DNA of 64,000 nt from Pseudomonas gregormendelii. Its GTDB lineage: Bacteria > Pseudomonadota > Gammaproteobacteria > Pseudomonadales > Pseudomonadaceae. The DNA lies in the NCBI RefSeq assembly GCF_017114825.1, contig NZ_JADEVO010000001.1, positions 296,332 through 360,331 of the forward strand, in the 5' to 3' direction. Below the pieces are notes generated by a model, which saw only the letters and a list, made by a program, of their open reading frames with translations, searched no databases and had not been told where the DNA came from. Shown here piece after piece: positions 27,260 through 38,174 of this stretch; positions within the stretch are counted from its first letter, which is position 1; each line of letters begins with the position of its first letter. The position numbers and the translations under genes are program-made.

Positions 27260-29149
27260 TTAGATACGGAAACTACCCACCAGCTGCTTCAGCCGCGCCG
27301 CCTGCTGCTCCAGGTCTGAACACGCCCGCAACGTCGACTGCAGGTTCTCCACCCCTTCCTGGTTCAGCGTGTTGATCTCGGTAATGTCGACGTTGATCGA
27401 TTCCACCACCGCCGTCTGCTCCTCGGTCGCCGTGGCTACCGATTGGTTCATCCCGTCGATCTCGCCGATGCGCAGGGTCACGCTGTTCAGGCGTTCGCCA
27501 GCGAGGTTGGCGATGTCCACGCTGTCCTGGCTGTGACGCTGGCTGTCGCTCATGTTGCTCACCGATTCCCGTGCACCGACCTGCAGTTCCTCGATCATGG
27601 TCTGCACCTGCTGTGCCGATTCCTGGGTGCGATGCGCCAGGTTGCGCACTTCATCGGCGACCACCGCAAAGCCACGACCCGCTTCGCCGGCGCGTGCCGC
27701 CTCGATCGCCGCGTTGAGTGCCAGCAAGTTGGTTTGCTGGGAAATGCTGGTGATGACTTCGAGGATCTGCCCGATATTCACGGTCTTGCTGTTAAGCGAT
27801 TCGATATTGGTGCTCGAGGCGCTGAGCATGCTCGACAGTTGATTCATCGCGGCAATGCTGCGATCCACCACTTGCTGACCGTCTTCGGCCAGATTGCGCG
27901 CGTCGCTGGCCTGGCTTGATGCCTGGGCGGCGTTGCGGGCGATTTCCTGGGCTGCGGCCCCCAGTTGATTGATCGCGGCGGCCACGCTGCTAGTGCGCGA
28001 GGCTTGCTGATCGGAATTGAACATCGACGAATTGGACGCGGCGACGACGCGCAACGCCACTTCATTGACCTGGCCGGTGGCCGACGCCACTTCGCGGATC
28101 GAGCCGTGGATGCGCTCGACGAAGCGGTTGAACGCCGTGCCCAGGATGCCGAATTCATCGTTGTTCTGGATGGTCAGGCGCTTGGTCAGGTCTCCCTCAC
28201 CGTCGGCGATGTCTTCCATGGCCCGGGTCATCACGTGCAATGGCTGGATAAGCAGGCGGATCAGCATGCTCAGCAGGGCGATGATGATTGCCACGGCGAT
28301 CAGCGTCGCCACAACCGCCGATGCACGGAACTCGCTGAGCATCGAGAAGGCTTTGTCTTTGTCGACCGACAGGCCGATGTACCAGTTGACCGAAGGCAGG
28401 CCTTTGACCGGGGTGAAGTTAACGATGCGGGTCTTGCCATCGACTTCCACTTCGCTGAAGTCACTGCTCAAACGCGGCGCCCCCTGGGGAAAGGCCTCGC
28501 TCAGCGTCTTCATGACCAGCGTTTTGTCCGGGTGAACCAGGATCTTGCCATCGGCACTGACCAGGAACGCGTAACCCATGCCGTCAAAATCCCGGGCGCT
28601 GAGGGTATCGATCAGGGTTTGCAGGCTCAGGTCGCCGCCCACTACGCCGACGCTCTGGCCGGCTTTTTTCGAGGCAGTGGCAATGGAAATGATGGTCTGC
28701 CCGGTGGCCGCATCGATGTAAGGTTCGGTCAGGGTGGCGGTGCTGCTACTTTCGGCACCTTTATACCAGGGGCGCACTCGCGGATCGAAGCCGGCAGGCA
28801 TTTTGGCGTCCGGGCGAATGGTGAAACTGCCGGTCGCGTCGCCCAGGTAGGAGGCCATGAAGGTCGACGTCAACGCTTTCTGCTCAAGCAGGCTGGCCAC
28901 AGTGCCCGGCTCGGGGTTGATGGCGATGTTCTGGGCCAGGTTGTCGATCAGCAGGATGCGCCCGCTCAACCAGGTCTGGATATTGCTGGCGGTAACGTCG
29001 CCCATCTCGTTGAGGTAGTTGTCCAGGTCTTCGCGGATGGCGTTACGTTGCAGGTAGTCGTTGTACAGCGTAAACGAGGCGAAGGCGGCAATGACGATTA
29101 GCGCGGCGGCAAGCAGGATTTTATGGCTGAAACGCAGGTTTTTGTTCAT
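27260..29149 (-). CDS. methyl-accepting chemotaxis protein, PctA/PctB-type amino acid receptor
   Basis: 629 residues. TM1 lies at about 10-30. The periplasmic dCache domain (about 35-280) has VRPWYKGAE and [13 protein letters not shown]2 is at about 283-303, followed by HAMP and the signalling hairpin with [20 protein letters not shown]. In the amino-acid-binding dCache subclass the ligand-contacting residues R126, W128, Y129, D146 and D173 are all present at those positions. The usual Tyr at 121 is Phe here. It should therefore sense L-amino acids. A sigma-28 promoter lies at 29282-29308. Similar receptors (PctA, PctB) sit near this gene neighbourhood in P. aeruginosa. Confidence 0.88.
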   Translation of the reverse strand: MNKNLRFSHKILLAAALIVIAAFASFTLYNDYLQRNAIREDLDNYLNEMGDVTASNIQTWLSGRILLIDNLAQNIAINPEPGTVASLLEQKALTSTFMASYLGDATGSFTIRPDAKMPAGFDPRVRPWYKGAESSSTATLTEPYIDAATGQTIISIATASKKAGQSVGVVGGDLSLQTLIDTLSARDFDGMGYAFLVSADGKILVHPDKTLVMKTLSEAFPQGAPRLSSDFSEVEVDGKTRIVNFTPVKGLPSVNWYIGLSVDKDKAFSMLSEFRASAVVATLIAVAIIIALLSMLIRLLIQPLHVMTRAMEDIADGEGDLTKRLTIQNNDEFGILGTAFNRFVERIHGSIREVASATGQVNEVALRVVAASNSSMFNSDQQASRTSSVAAAINQLGAAAQEIARNAAQASSQASDARNLAEDGQQVVDRSIAAMNQLSSMLSASSTNIESLNSKTVNIGQILEVITSISQQTNLLALNAAIEAARAGEAGRGFAVVADEVRNLAHRTQESAQQVQTMIEELQVGARESVSNMSDSQRHSQDSVDIANLAGERLNSVTLRIGEIDGMNQSVATATEEQTAVVESINVDITEINTLNQEGVENLQSTLRACSDLEQQAARLKQLVGSFRI

Positions 29150-29281
29150 GGCTTGAGGTTCCGCTAAGGTCTTAATGGCCAGGGCGTGCTTTTATAAGAG
29201 AACGCGAAAGTGGGTGGTGACGATCACAAGCGCACAGCTCCGTTTTTTCTGTAGGAAATTACCGACGCTCTTCAATCCCCT

Positions 29282-29308
29282 GTATCGGCCATCAGGAATC
29301 AAAGATTA
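29282..29308 (-). promoter_or_regulatory. sigma-28 (FliA) promoter of the chemoreceptor gene
   Basis: On the minus strand, TAATCTTT, 11 bases, GCCGATAC. The consensus is TAAAGTTT-N11-GCCGATAA, so 13 of 16 positions and the exact spacing match. It lies about 130 bases upstream of the receptor ATG and abuts the yjgR start on the other strand. Confidence 0.7.
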
Positions 29309-29311
29309 ACC

Positions 29312-30811
29312 ATGGGTGACGAAATGCCTGACTCCTCGCAACTTGTTATTGGTGCTGATCTCGCTGGTAACCCTATCGCCCAGGCGATGCGCCTGGCCAA
29401 TCGTCATGGCCTGGTCGCCGGGGCGACCGGGACCGGCAAGACGGTCACCTTGCAACGCCTGGCCGAAGCCTTCAGCGACGCCGGGGTGGCGGTGTTCGCC
29501 GCCGATATCAAGGGCGACCTGTGCGGGCTCGGGGCTGCCGGTAATCCCCAGGGCAAGATCGCCGAGCGCATCGCCGGCATGCCCTGGCTGAATCACCAGC
29601 CCCAGGCGTATCCGGTGACCTTGTGGGATATCCACGGCAAGTCAGGTCACCCTTTGCGCACCACCCTCAGTGAAATGGGCCCGTTGCTGCTGGGCAGCCT
29701 GCTGGAACTGACCGACAGCCAGCAGTCGGCGCTGTATGCCGCGTTCAAGGTCGCGGATCGGGAAGGTCTGCTACTGCTGGACCTCAAAGACCTGAAGGCG
29801 CTGCTCAATCACCTGCGCGATCATCCGCAGTTGCTGGGAGACGACGCCGCGCTGATGACCACCGGTTCCAGCCAGGCGTTGTTGCGCCGCCTGGCAACGC
29901 TTGAACAGCAGGGGGCCGAAGCGCTGTTCGGTGAGCCCGCGTTGCAGCTCGAAGACATCCTGCAACCGACCGCCGAGGGTCGCGGGCGCATTCACCTGCT
30001 CGACGCCAGCCGCCTGGTACATGAAGCGCCGAAGGTCTACGCCACGTTCCTGTTGTGGTTGCTGGCTGAACTGTTCGAGCAATTGCCCGAGCGCGGGGAT
30101 GCAGACAAACCGCTGCTGGCGCTGTTTTTTGATGAGGCACACTTGCTGTTCGCCGGTACTCCCCAGGCCCTGCGTGATCGCCTGGAGCAAGTGGTGCGGT
30201 TGATCCGCTCCAAAGGCGTGGGGGTGTATTTTGTGACCCAGTCGCCGGGTGACCTGCCGGATGACGTGCTGGCCCAGTTGGGCTTGCGTGTGCAACATGG
30301 GCTTCGCGCGTTCACCGCCAAGGAGCAGAAATCCCTGCGTGCGGTCGCCGAGGGCTTTCGTCCCAACCCGGCGTTTGATGCCTTGTCGGTGCTGACCGAA
30401 TTGGGGATCGGCGAGGCGCTGGTGGGCACCTTGCAGGACAAAGGCACCCCCGCGATGGTGCAACGGGTGCTGGTAGCGCCGCCGCAGTCGCGGATCGGAC
30501 CGCTGACCGAGACCGAGCGCACGATGCTGATCGCCGGCTCGCCGTTCAAAGGCCGTTACGACAAGCCGATCGATCGCGAGTCAGCCTATGAAGTGCTGAT
30601 GGGGCGCAAGGGCTTGGCGCCGGAGCCTGAAGCCACACCGGGCAAGGCAGGCGCTGAAGAGCCAAGCTTCACCGACAAGGCCGGGGAATTCCTTGGCACG
30701 GCGGCGGGTCAGGCGCTCAAGTCGGCGATGCGTCAGGCGGCCAATCAACTGGGGCGGCAGTTGGTGCGGGGGTTGATGGGGTCGTTGCTGGGAGGCAACA
30801 AACGCCGCTAA
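29312..30811 (+). CDS. yjgR: YjgR / DUF853 HerA-like ATPase
   Basis: 499 residues. Walker A GATGTGKTVTL is near residue 38-48, Walker B is LALFFDEAHLLF, and an arginine-finger-like segment follows (VVRLIRSKGVGVYFVTQSP). A Gly-rich tail (about 465-499) ends the protein. It is the DUF853 family of HerA/FtsK-like ATPases, of unknown physiological role. Two in-frame starts are possible: ATG 29312 or ATG 29324 (MPDSSQL). The former is taken here, but neither has a strong ribosome site. It is followed directly by a perfect palindrome. Confidence 0.88.
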   Translation: MGDEMPDSSQLVIGADLAGNPIAQAMRLANRHGLVAGATGTGKTVTLQRLAEAFSDAGVAVFAADIKGDLCGLGAAGNPQGKIAERIAGMPWLNHQPQAYPVTLWDIHGKSGHPLRTTLSEMGPLLLGSLLELTDSQQSALYAAFKVADREGLLLLDLKDLKALLNHLRDHPQLLGDDAALMTTGSSQALLRRLATLEQQGAEALFGEPALQLEDILQPTAEGRGRIHLLDASRLVHEAPKVYATFLLWLLAELFEQLPERGDADKPLLALFFDEAHLLFAGTPQALRDRLEQVVRLIRSKGVGVYFVTQSPGDLPDDVLAQLGLRVQHGLRAFTAKEQKSLRAVAEGFRPNPAFDALSVLTELGIGEALVGTLQDKGTPAMVQRVLVAPPQSRIGPLTETERTMLIAGSPFKGRYDKPIDRESAYEVLMGRKGLAPEPEATPGKAGAEEPSFTDKAGEFLGTAAGQALKSAMRQAANQLGRQLVRGLMGSLLGGNKRR

Positions 30812-30814
30812 AAG

Positions 30815-30874
30815 CAAAAGATCGCAGCCTTCGGCAGCTCCTACGTAGGAGCTGCCGAAGGCTGCGATCTTTTG
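30815..30874. repeat. perfect 60-bp palindromic REP dyad
   Basis: Two 30-base arms with no loop: the left arm begins CAAAAGATCGCAGCC and the right arm is its exact complement. It is made of the second REP family of this window (core GCAGCCTTCGGCAGCTCCTAC). It lies between convergent yjgR and dciA, with U-runs on both sides, and probably acts as a bidirectional terminator. Confidence 0.9.
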
Positions 30875-30885
30875 ATCTGATGCCG

Positions 30886-31341
30886 TTAAACCTTTGGTTT
30901 GGCGTGAGCCGCCAGCCGTTCCAGCGCTGCCCGGAGATTCGGATCGCTGATTCCGTCGGCCGTGGCCTGAATGGTTGCGCCTGCATCCGTCGACAAACTG
31001 ATGGTATGTCCCGCAGCACCTTGCTGAACGGTGGGCGGCTGTACCTTGAACAGAATCCGCGTCAGGCTGGCAAATTCGTCAAACATTTGTAACTGACGCT
31101 GCAAACGCTTCTGCTGATAGCGCAGCCGGGTCGCCCAATGCCCATCGGTCACGATCAGCAGCAGACTGCCTTCGCGCCAGGAGGCCACATGGCAGTGTTC
31201 CCGGGCGGCAGGCTGCAGCTGGCTTTCCAGCAGGCGCTGCAGATGACCCAGGCGTTGAGCGTGACCAAAGATGGCTTTAAGCGGTTTGGCTTCGCGAAGC
31301 AGAACGGCGGGTGCTCTGGCCGTGAGAGGGCGAAATGCCAT
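30886..31341 (-). CDS. dciA: DciA-like DUF721 protein (putative replicative helicase operator)
   Basis: 151 residues, DUF721 family. DciA proteins bind DnaB helicase and are the ancestral helicase loaders of bacteria lacking DnaC. A helical N-terminal region (RLGHLQRLLESQL) is followed by the KH-like part with HVASWREGSLLLIVTDGHWATRLRYQQKRL. The ATG at 31341 (MAFRPLTARAP) is favoured; the upstream extension to 31428 lacks similarity. It is divergent from secA, the arrangement found in P. aeruginosa. Confidence 0.85.
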   Translation of the reverse strand: MAFRPLTARAPAVLLREAKPLKAIFGHAQRLGHLQRLLESQLQPAAREHCHVASWREGSLLLIVTDGHWATRLRYQQKRLQRQLQMFDEFASLTRILFKVQPPTVQQGAAGHTISLSTDAGATIQATADGISDPNLRAALERLAAHAKPKV

Positions 31342-31648
31342 GATCAGACACCTGAAGTAACAGAGCAGCCATCTTAGCAGAAAGGCCTGGCCGTACCCCA
31401 TCCATCGTTCTGGCGACGCTTTATCCATTAAATCAATGATTAACTTCGTACTTATCCGGGTTGAAACTGGCAGAAAAGGCCTTATTGTAAGTGAGCCCCG
31501 TCACAGCGCTGTGCCAGCATCGTGGAATAACGCCACTTTCCTCTCCATCGTTTCCGGGTAGAATGCTCGTTCGCATGCGGCCATGAGGGCTGCTCGGGCG
31601 ACTCACGGGGCCGCCCTCCATCCCTTTAGTGTGGAAGATCCTGCCGAT
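31342..31648. other. intergenic region between dciA and secA
   Basis: 307 bases holding the divergent promoters. A TAGAAT hexamer at 31559-31564 could be the secA -10; the -35 is weak. I looked for a SecM-like arrest peptide before secA and found none. Confidence 0.4.
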
Positions 31649-34384
<2,736 letters not shown>

Positions 34385-34411
34385 AACCCGTTCAGCACGC
34401 TGAAATACCCG

Positions 34412-34444
34412 CGCCGCGACCGGCATCAGCCGTCGCGGCGTTTT
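34412..34444 (+). terminator. intrinsic terminator after secA
   Basis: Arms CGCCGCGAC and GTCGCGGCG around an 11-base loop, followed by TTTT. It begins 28 bases after the secA stop codon. Confidence 0.85.
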
Positions 34445-34502
34445 GCCATTTGATACCGCCGATCATCTGCGTCGGCGATGACTATTTTTAAGGAGCGCAT
34501 TC

Positions 34503-35720
34503 ATGGCTGTTGGTCTTGGTCCTTTGCCAACGTTGCACCCGGTTGCCGGTTTTGAACTCGGTATTGCTTCGGCCGGCATCAAGCGCCCGGGGCGCAAGGA
34601 TGTCGTGGTCATGCGCTGTGCCGAAGGCTCGACGGTCGCTGGCGTGTTCACCCTGAACGCCTTTTGCGCCGCACCGGTGATTCTTGCCAAGCAGCGAGTG
34701 CAAGGCCCGGTGCGTTACCTGCTGACCAACACCGGCAACGCCAACGCCGGCACCGGCGAGCCTGGCCTGGCCGCCGCCGAGCGCACCTGCGCGAAGCTGG
34801 CAGAGCTGACCGGCGTCGATGCCCGCCTGGTGCTGCCGTACTCCACCGGGGTGATCGGCGAACCGCTGCCGGTCGAGAAGATCGAAGGCGCCTTGCAGGC
34901 TGCGCTCGACGACCTGTCGGTCAACAACTGGGAAGCTGCCGCCACCGGCATCATGACCACCGACACCTTGCCCAAGGGGGCGAGCCGCCAGTTCGACCAT
35001 GACGGCGTGACCATCACCGTCACCGGCATCAGCAAAGGTGCGGGCATGATTCGGCCGAACATGGCGACCATGCTGGGCTACATCGCCACTGACGCCAAAG
35101 TGTCCCGTGAAGTGCTGCAAAATCTGCTGCTGGACGGCGCCAACAAGTCGTTCAACCGCATCACCATCGACGGCGACACCTCGACCAACGACTGCTGCAT
35201 GCTGATCGCCACCGGACAGGCGGCGCTGCCGGAAATCACCCGCGCCGAAGGCGAGCTGTTTGCCAAGCTGAAACAGGCCGTGTTCGAAGTGTGCATGGAT
35301 GTCGCCCAGGCGATCGTTCGTGATGGCGAGGGCGCGACCAAGTTCGTCACCGTCCAGGTTAATGGCGGCGGCAACCACCAGGAGTGCCTGGACGTCGGTT
35401 ACACCGTGGCTCACTCGCCCCTGATCAAGACTGCACTGTTTGCTTCCGATCCGAACTGGGGCCGTATCCTGGCCGCCGTTGGCCGCGCGGGTGTGCCCGA
35501 TCTGGATGCGAGCAAGATCGACGTGTTCCTCGGGGAGGTGTGCATCGCCAGCCACGGCGCCCGTGCGGCCAGTTACACCGAAGCCCAGGGTGCGGCGGTG
35601 ATGCAGCAGGAAGAAATCACTATCCGGATCGAACTGGGTCGCGGCGCGTGCAGCGAGACGATCTGGACCACAGATCTGTCTCATGAGTATGTAAAGATCA
35701 ACGCTGAGTACCGTACTTAA
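34503..35720 (+). CDS. argJ: bifunctional glutamate N-acetyltransferase / ornithine acetyltransferase
   Basis: 405 residues. Self-cleaves into alpha and beta chains at the motif KGAGMIRPNMATML, with the nucleophile Thr189 directly after the Ala. It recycles acetyl groups from N-acetylornithine to glutamate in the arginine pathway. The segment STGVIGEPLP holds the oxyanion-hole threonine and glycine. AAGGAGC lies 7 bases before the ATG. Same order (secA, argJ, GST, mutT-like) as in P. aeruginosa. Confidence 0.96.
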   Translation: MAVGLGPLPTLHPVAGFELGIASAGIKRPGRKDVVVMRCAEGSTVAGVFTLNAFCAAPVILAKQRVQGPVRYLLTNTGNANAGTGEPGLAAAERTCAKLAELTGVDARLVLPYSTGVIGEPLPVEKIEGALQAALDDLSVNNWEAAATGIMTTDTLPKGASRQFDHDGVTITVTGISKGAGMIRPNMATMLGYIATDAKVSREVLQNLLLDGANKSFNRITIDGDTSTNDCCMLIATGQAALPEITRAEGELFAKLKQAVFEVCMDVAQAIVRDGEGATKFVTVQVNGGGNHQECLDVGYTVAHSPLIKTALFASDPNWGRILAAVGRAGVPDLDASKIDVFLGEVCIASHGARAASYTEAQGAAVMQQEEITIRIELGRGACSETIWTTDLSHEYVKINAEYRT

Positions 35721-35752
35721 GTCAGACCGGGTCGGTCGAACGCGACCCCGGC

Positions 35753-35819
35753 CCATCGCGGGCAAGCCCCGCTCCCACAGGATTGCGCTGACCCTGTGGG
35801 AGCGGGCTTGCCCGCGATG
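35753..35819. repeat. inverted pair of REP elements
   Basis: Copies at 35753-35779 and 35795-35819 in opposite orientation, each with GCGGGC(T)TGCCCGC-type cores and TGTGGGAGC arms, separated by 15 bases. They sit between argJ and the GST gene and form a hairpin in the shared intergenic mRNA. Confidence 0.85.
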
Positions 35820-35876
35820 ACGGTCAACCAGAAGCTGAAAAATCTGGCCCATACCTCTTATCCAAGGGTCCCGAAC

Positions 35877-36509
35877 ATGAGCCTCCACCTGATCATCGGC
35901 GACAAATTGTATTCCTCCTGGTCCTTGCGCGGCGCGCTGGCGCTTGATCTGGCCAAAGCCCCCTACAGCGAAGAACTGATCAAGCTGAACCAGCCGGACA
36001 CCCGTGAACGCCTGCTCAAACACTCGCCGACCGGCAAAGTCCCGCTGCTGAAAACCAGGCATGGCACCATCGCCGATTCCATGGCGATTGCCGAGTACCT
36101 GGCCGAACAGTTCCCGGATGCTGGGCTCTGGCCCAGCGATGTAGCGGCCCGGGCCCAGGCCCGCTCGGCCTGCGCGCAAATGCACGCCGGGTTCTTCGCC
36201 CTGCGGGCCAACATGCCGTTTGACCTCAGCCGCGACGCGCCACTGGTGTCGGCTCCGACTGAAGTCCAGGAGGACATCGAACGAGTGCTGGCGTTATGGG
36301 CGCAGTGCCGGGCCGCTGCGTCCGACGCCGGTCCGTTCCTGTTTGGCAAAGTTAGCCTGGCCGATGCTGTCTTCGCCCCGATTGCTGTGCGCCTGCGCAC
36401 CTATCAGGTGAAAGTACCGGCCGAGGATGAGGCCTACATCGATACGATCTACCAATGGCCAGCGTTCAAGGCCTGGCAGAAAGCAGGTCTGAAGGAGGTT
36501 GGGCAGTGA
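35877..36509 (+). CDS. glutathione S-transferase family protein
   Basis: 210 residues. The thioredoxin-like N-terminal domain begins LHLIIGDKLYSSWSLRGALA (SSWS active-site serine) and has PTGKVPLLKTRHGTIADSMAIAEYL, with the glutathione-binding VP and DS pair. The C-terminal alpha domain ends VSLADAVFAPIAVR. The ATG at 35877 has AAGGG upstream; the in-frame extension through the REP pair is rejected. Substrate is unknown. Its stop overlaps the start of the next gene. Confidence 0.88.
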   Translation: MSLHLIIGDKLYSSWSLRGALALDLAKAPYSEELIKLNQPDTRERLLKHSPTGKVPLLKTRHGTIADSMAIAEYLAEQFPDAGLWPSDVAARAQARSACAQMHAGFFALRANMPFDLSRDAPLVSAPTEVQEDIERVLALWAQCRAAASDAGPFLFGKVSLADAVFAPIAVRLRTYQVKVPAEDEAYIDTIYQWPAFKAWQKAGLKEVGQ

Positions 36510-37450
36510 AACGCGTACATGTAGCGGCTGCGGTTATTCGTGACAGCAGTGGCAAGATCCTGATCGCCCGGCGCGCCGATACCCAGCACCAGGGCGGTCT
36601 TTGGGAGTTCCCGGGTGGCAAGGTCGAGGCTGACGAGTCCGTCGAAACCGCCTTGGCTCGCGAGCTTCATGAAGAGCTGGGAATTGTGGTCAGCGCAGCG
36701 CACCCGCTGATCAAGGTCCGCCACGATTATCCTGACAAGCAAGTATTGCTGGATGTCTGGGAAGTCTCGGCGTTTACCGGTGAGCCGCATGGGGCCGAAG
36801 GCCAGCCGCTGGCCTGGGTGGCTCCGCGGGACCTGCTGGACTACGAATTTCCGGCGGCCAACCAGCCGATCGTCGCGGCTGCGCGCTTGCCGGCCGAATA
36901 CCTGATCACCCCTGAAGATCTGGAGACCCCGGCACTATTGCGCGGTATCCAGAAAGCCATCGCAGGCGGCATCAAGCTTATCCAGCTGCGCGCACCAAAC
37001 GGCTACGATCCCAAATACCGGGATCTGGCGGTGGATGCGGCGGGACTGTGTGCGGGCAAGGCGCAGTTGATGATCAAGGGGCCGTTCGAGTGGCTGGGTG
37101 ATTTTCCCTCGGCCGGCTGGCATATCACGGCCGCCCAACTGCGCAAATACGCGGCAGCGGGTCGACCGCTGCCGGCGTCGCGCTGGCTGGCGGCGTCCTG
37201 TCATAACGCAGAGGAGCTGGCGTTGGCCGAGCAGATGGGCGTGGACTTTGTCACCCTGTCGCCGGTACAGCCGACCCAGACCCACCCGGATGCCCAGCCG
37301 CTGGGTTGGCAGCAGGCGGTGAGCTTGATCGAAGGGTTCAGCAAACCGGTGTTCCTGCTGGGTGGCGTGGGCCCGGCTGAGCGGCAGCAGGCTTGGGAAG
37401 CTGGGGCTCAGGGTGTGGCGGGGATCCGCGCGTTCTGGCCTGAGGCTTGA
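36506..37450 (+). CDS. mutT: MutT-type Nudix hydrolase fused to a ThiE/TenI-like domain
   Basis: 314 residues. The Nudix domain (about 1-130) contains the Nudix box GGKVEADESVETALARELHEELG with REx2EExGU spacing, shown here in parts GGKVEADESVE and RELHEELG. It probably hydrolyses 8-oxo-dGTP. The C-terminal part (about 135-314) has a TIM-barrel thiamine phosphate synthase-like fold: LIQLRAPNGYD, GWHITAAQLRK, VDFVTLSPVQPTQTHP and VFLLGGVGP. Key ThiE features (the QLR-x-K lysine and the DD pair) are missing, so that domain is probably not a synthase. GTG start overlapping the GST stop, with GGAGG upstream. Confidence 0.9.
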   Translation: MKRVHVAAAVIRDSSGKILIARRADTQHQGGLWEFPGGKVEADESVETALARELHEELGIVVSAAHPLIKVRHDYPDKQVLLDVWEVSAFTGEPHGAEGQPLAWVAPRDLLDYEFPAANQPIVAAARLPAEYLITPEDLETPALLRGIQKAIAGGIKLIQLRAPNGYDPKYRDLAVDAAGLCAGKAQLMIKGPFEWLGDFPSAGWHITAAQLRKYAAAGRPLPASRWLAASCHNAEELALAEQMGVDFVTLSPVQPTQTHPDAQPLGWQQAVSLIEGFSKPVFLLGGVGPAERQQAWEAGAQGVAGIRAFWPEA

Positions 37451-37472
37451 TTGTGTATTGAGGCTGCTGGCC

Positions 37473-37565
37473 TCATCGCTGGCAAGCCAGCTCCCACAGG
37501 GTTTGGTGTCGTTCACACATGTTGTGCACACGACAAAACTTGTGGGAGCTGGCTTGCCAGCGATG
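37473..37565. repeat. inverted pair of REP elements
   Basis: Copies 37473-37498 and 37541-37565 in opposite orientation with CTGGCAAGCCAG-type cores and TGTGGGAGC arms. They lie between the convergent mutT-like and cobalamin adenosyltransferase genes, with 42 bases between them. Confidence 0.8.
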
Positions 37566-37580
37566 GCGCCCGAACAGGCG

Positions 37581-38165
37581 CTACGCTTCTGTGGGCTTCA
37601 CCGCCGGCTGCCACAAGATTTCCGCAACCCCCTGGCGCCTGGCAATGACCCTTGCCATCACAAACAGCAAATCCGACAACCGATTGATGTAAGCCAACCC
37701 GACCCCGGCCAGCGGCTCAGTCGCATTCAAATGCTGACAGCGCCGCTCCGCACTGCGCGCCAGGCTGCGGCACACGTGCGCCTGGGCAATCAGCGCCGAA
37801 CCGCCGGGCAAAATGAAATTCTCCAACGGCCCCAGTTCTTCGTTCCATACATCGATCGCCGCCTCCAGGCGCTCGATCTCTGCCATGTTCAGAGCCTGAT
37901 ACTCAGGCATTGCCAGTTCGCCGCCGAGGTCGAACAAGCGGTGCTGGCAAGGCGCTAACACCTCGACCACTTCATTAAGCCCAGGATACGCAGCAGTTTC
38001 CTGCGCCAATCCCGCCAGCAGCACACCAACCTGACTGTTTAGCGTGTCAACCTCACCAATTGCTTCAATTCGTGGATGGTCCTTGGGCACTCGGCGACCA
38101 TCGCCGAGGCCTGTTTCGCCTTTGTCGCCAGTGCGGGTGTAGATTTTCGACAAGCGAAAGCCCAT
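37581..38165 (-). CDS. cob(I)yrinic acid a,c-diamide adenosyltransferase, PduO type
   Basis: 194 residues. The PduO-type ATP-binding N terminus KIYTRTGDKGETGLGDGRRV is split here as KIYTRTGDKGETGLG and DGRRV, and the conserved RSLARSAERR helix is present near 135. It transfers the adenosyl group of ATP to Co(I) cobalamin. No cobalamin riboswitch is visible ahead of it. It is downstream of the sensor kinase gene on the same strand, 9 bases apart, so the pair is probably one transcript. Confidence 0.9.
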   Translation of the reverse strand: MGFRLSKIYTRTGDKGETGLGDGRRVPKDHPRIEAIGEVDTLNSQVGVLLAGLAQETAAYPGLNEVVEVLAPCQHRLFDLGGELAMPEYQALNMAEIERLEAAIDVWNEELGPLENFILPGGSALIAQAHVCRSLARSAERRCQHLNATEPLAGVGLAYINRLSDLLFVMARVIARRQGVAEILWQPAVKPTEA

Positions 38166-38174
38166 GGGTTACCT

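Noticed and set aside
31560..31648. SecM-like arrest peptide ahead of secA
   Set aside because: No short open frame with a signal peptide and Pro-rich stall sequence could be found; pseudomonads are not known to have SecM.
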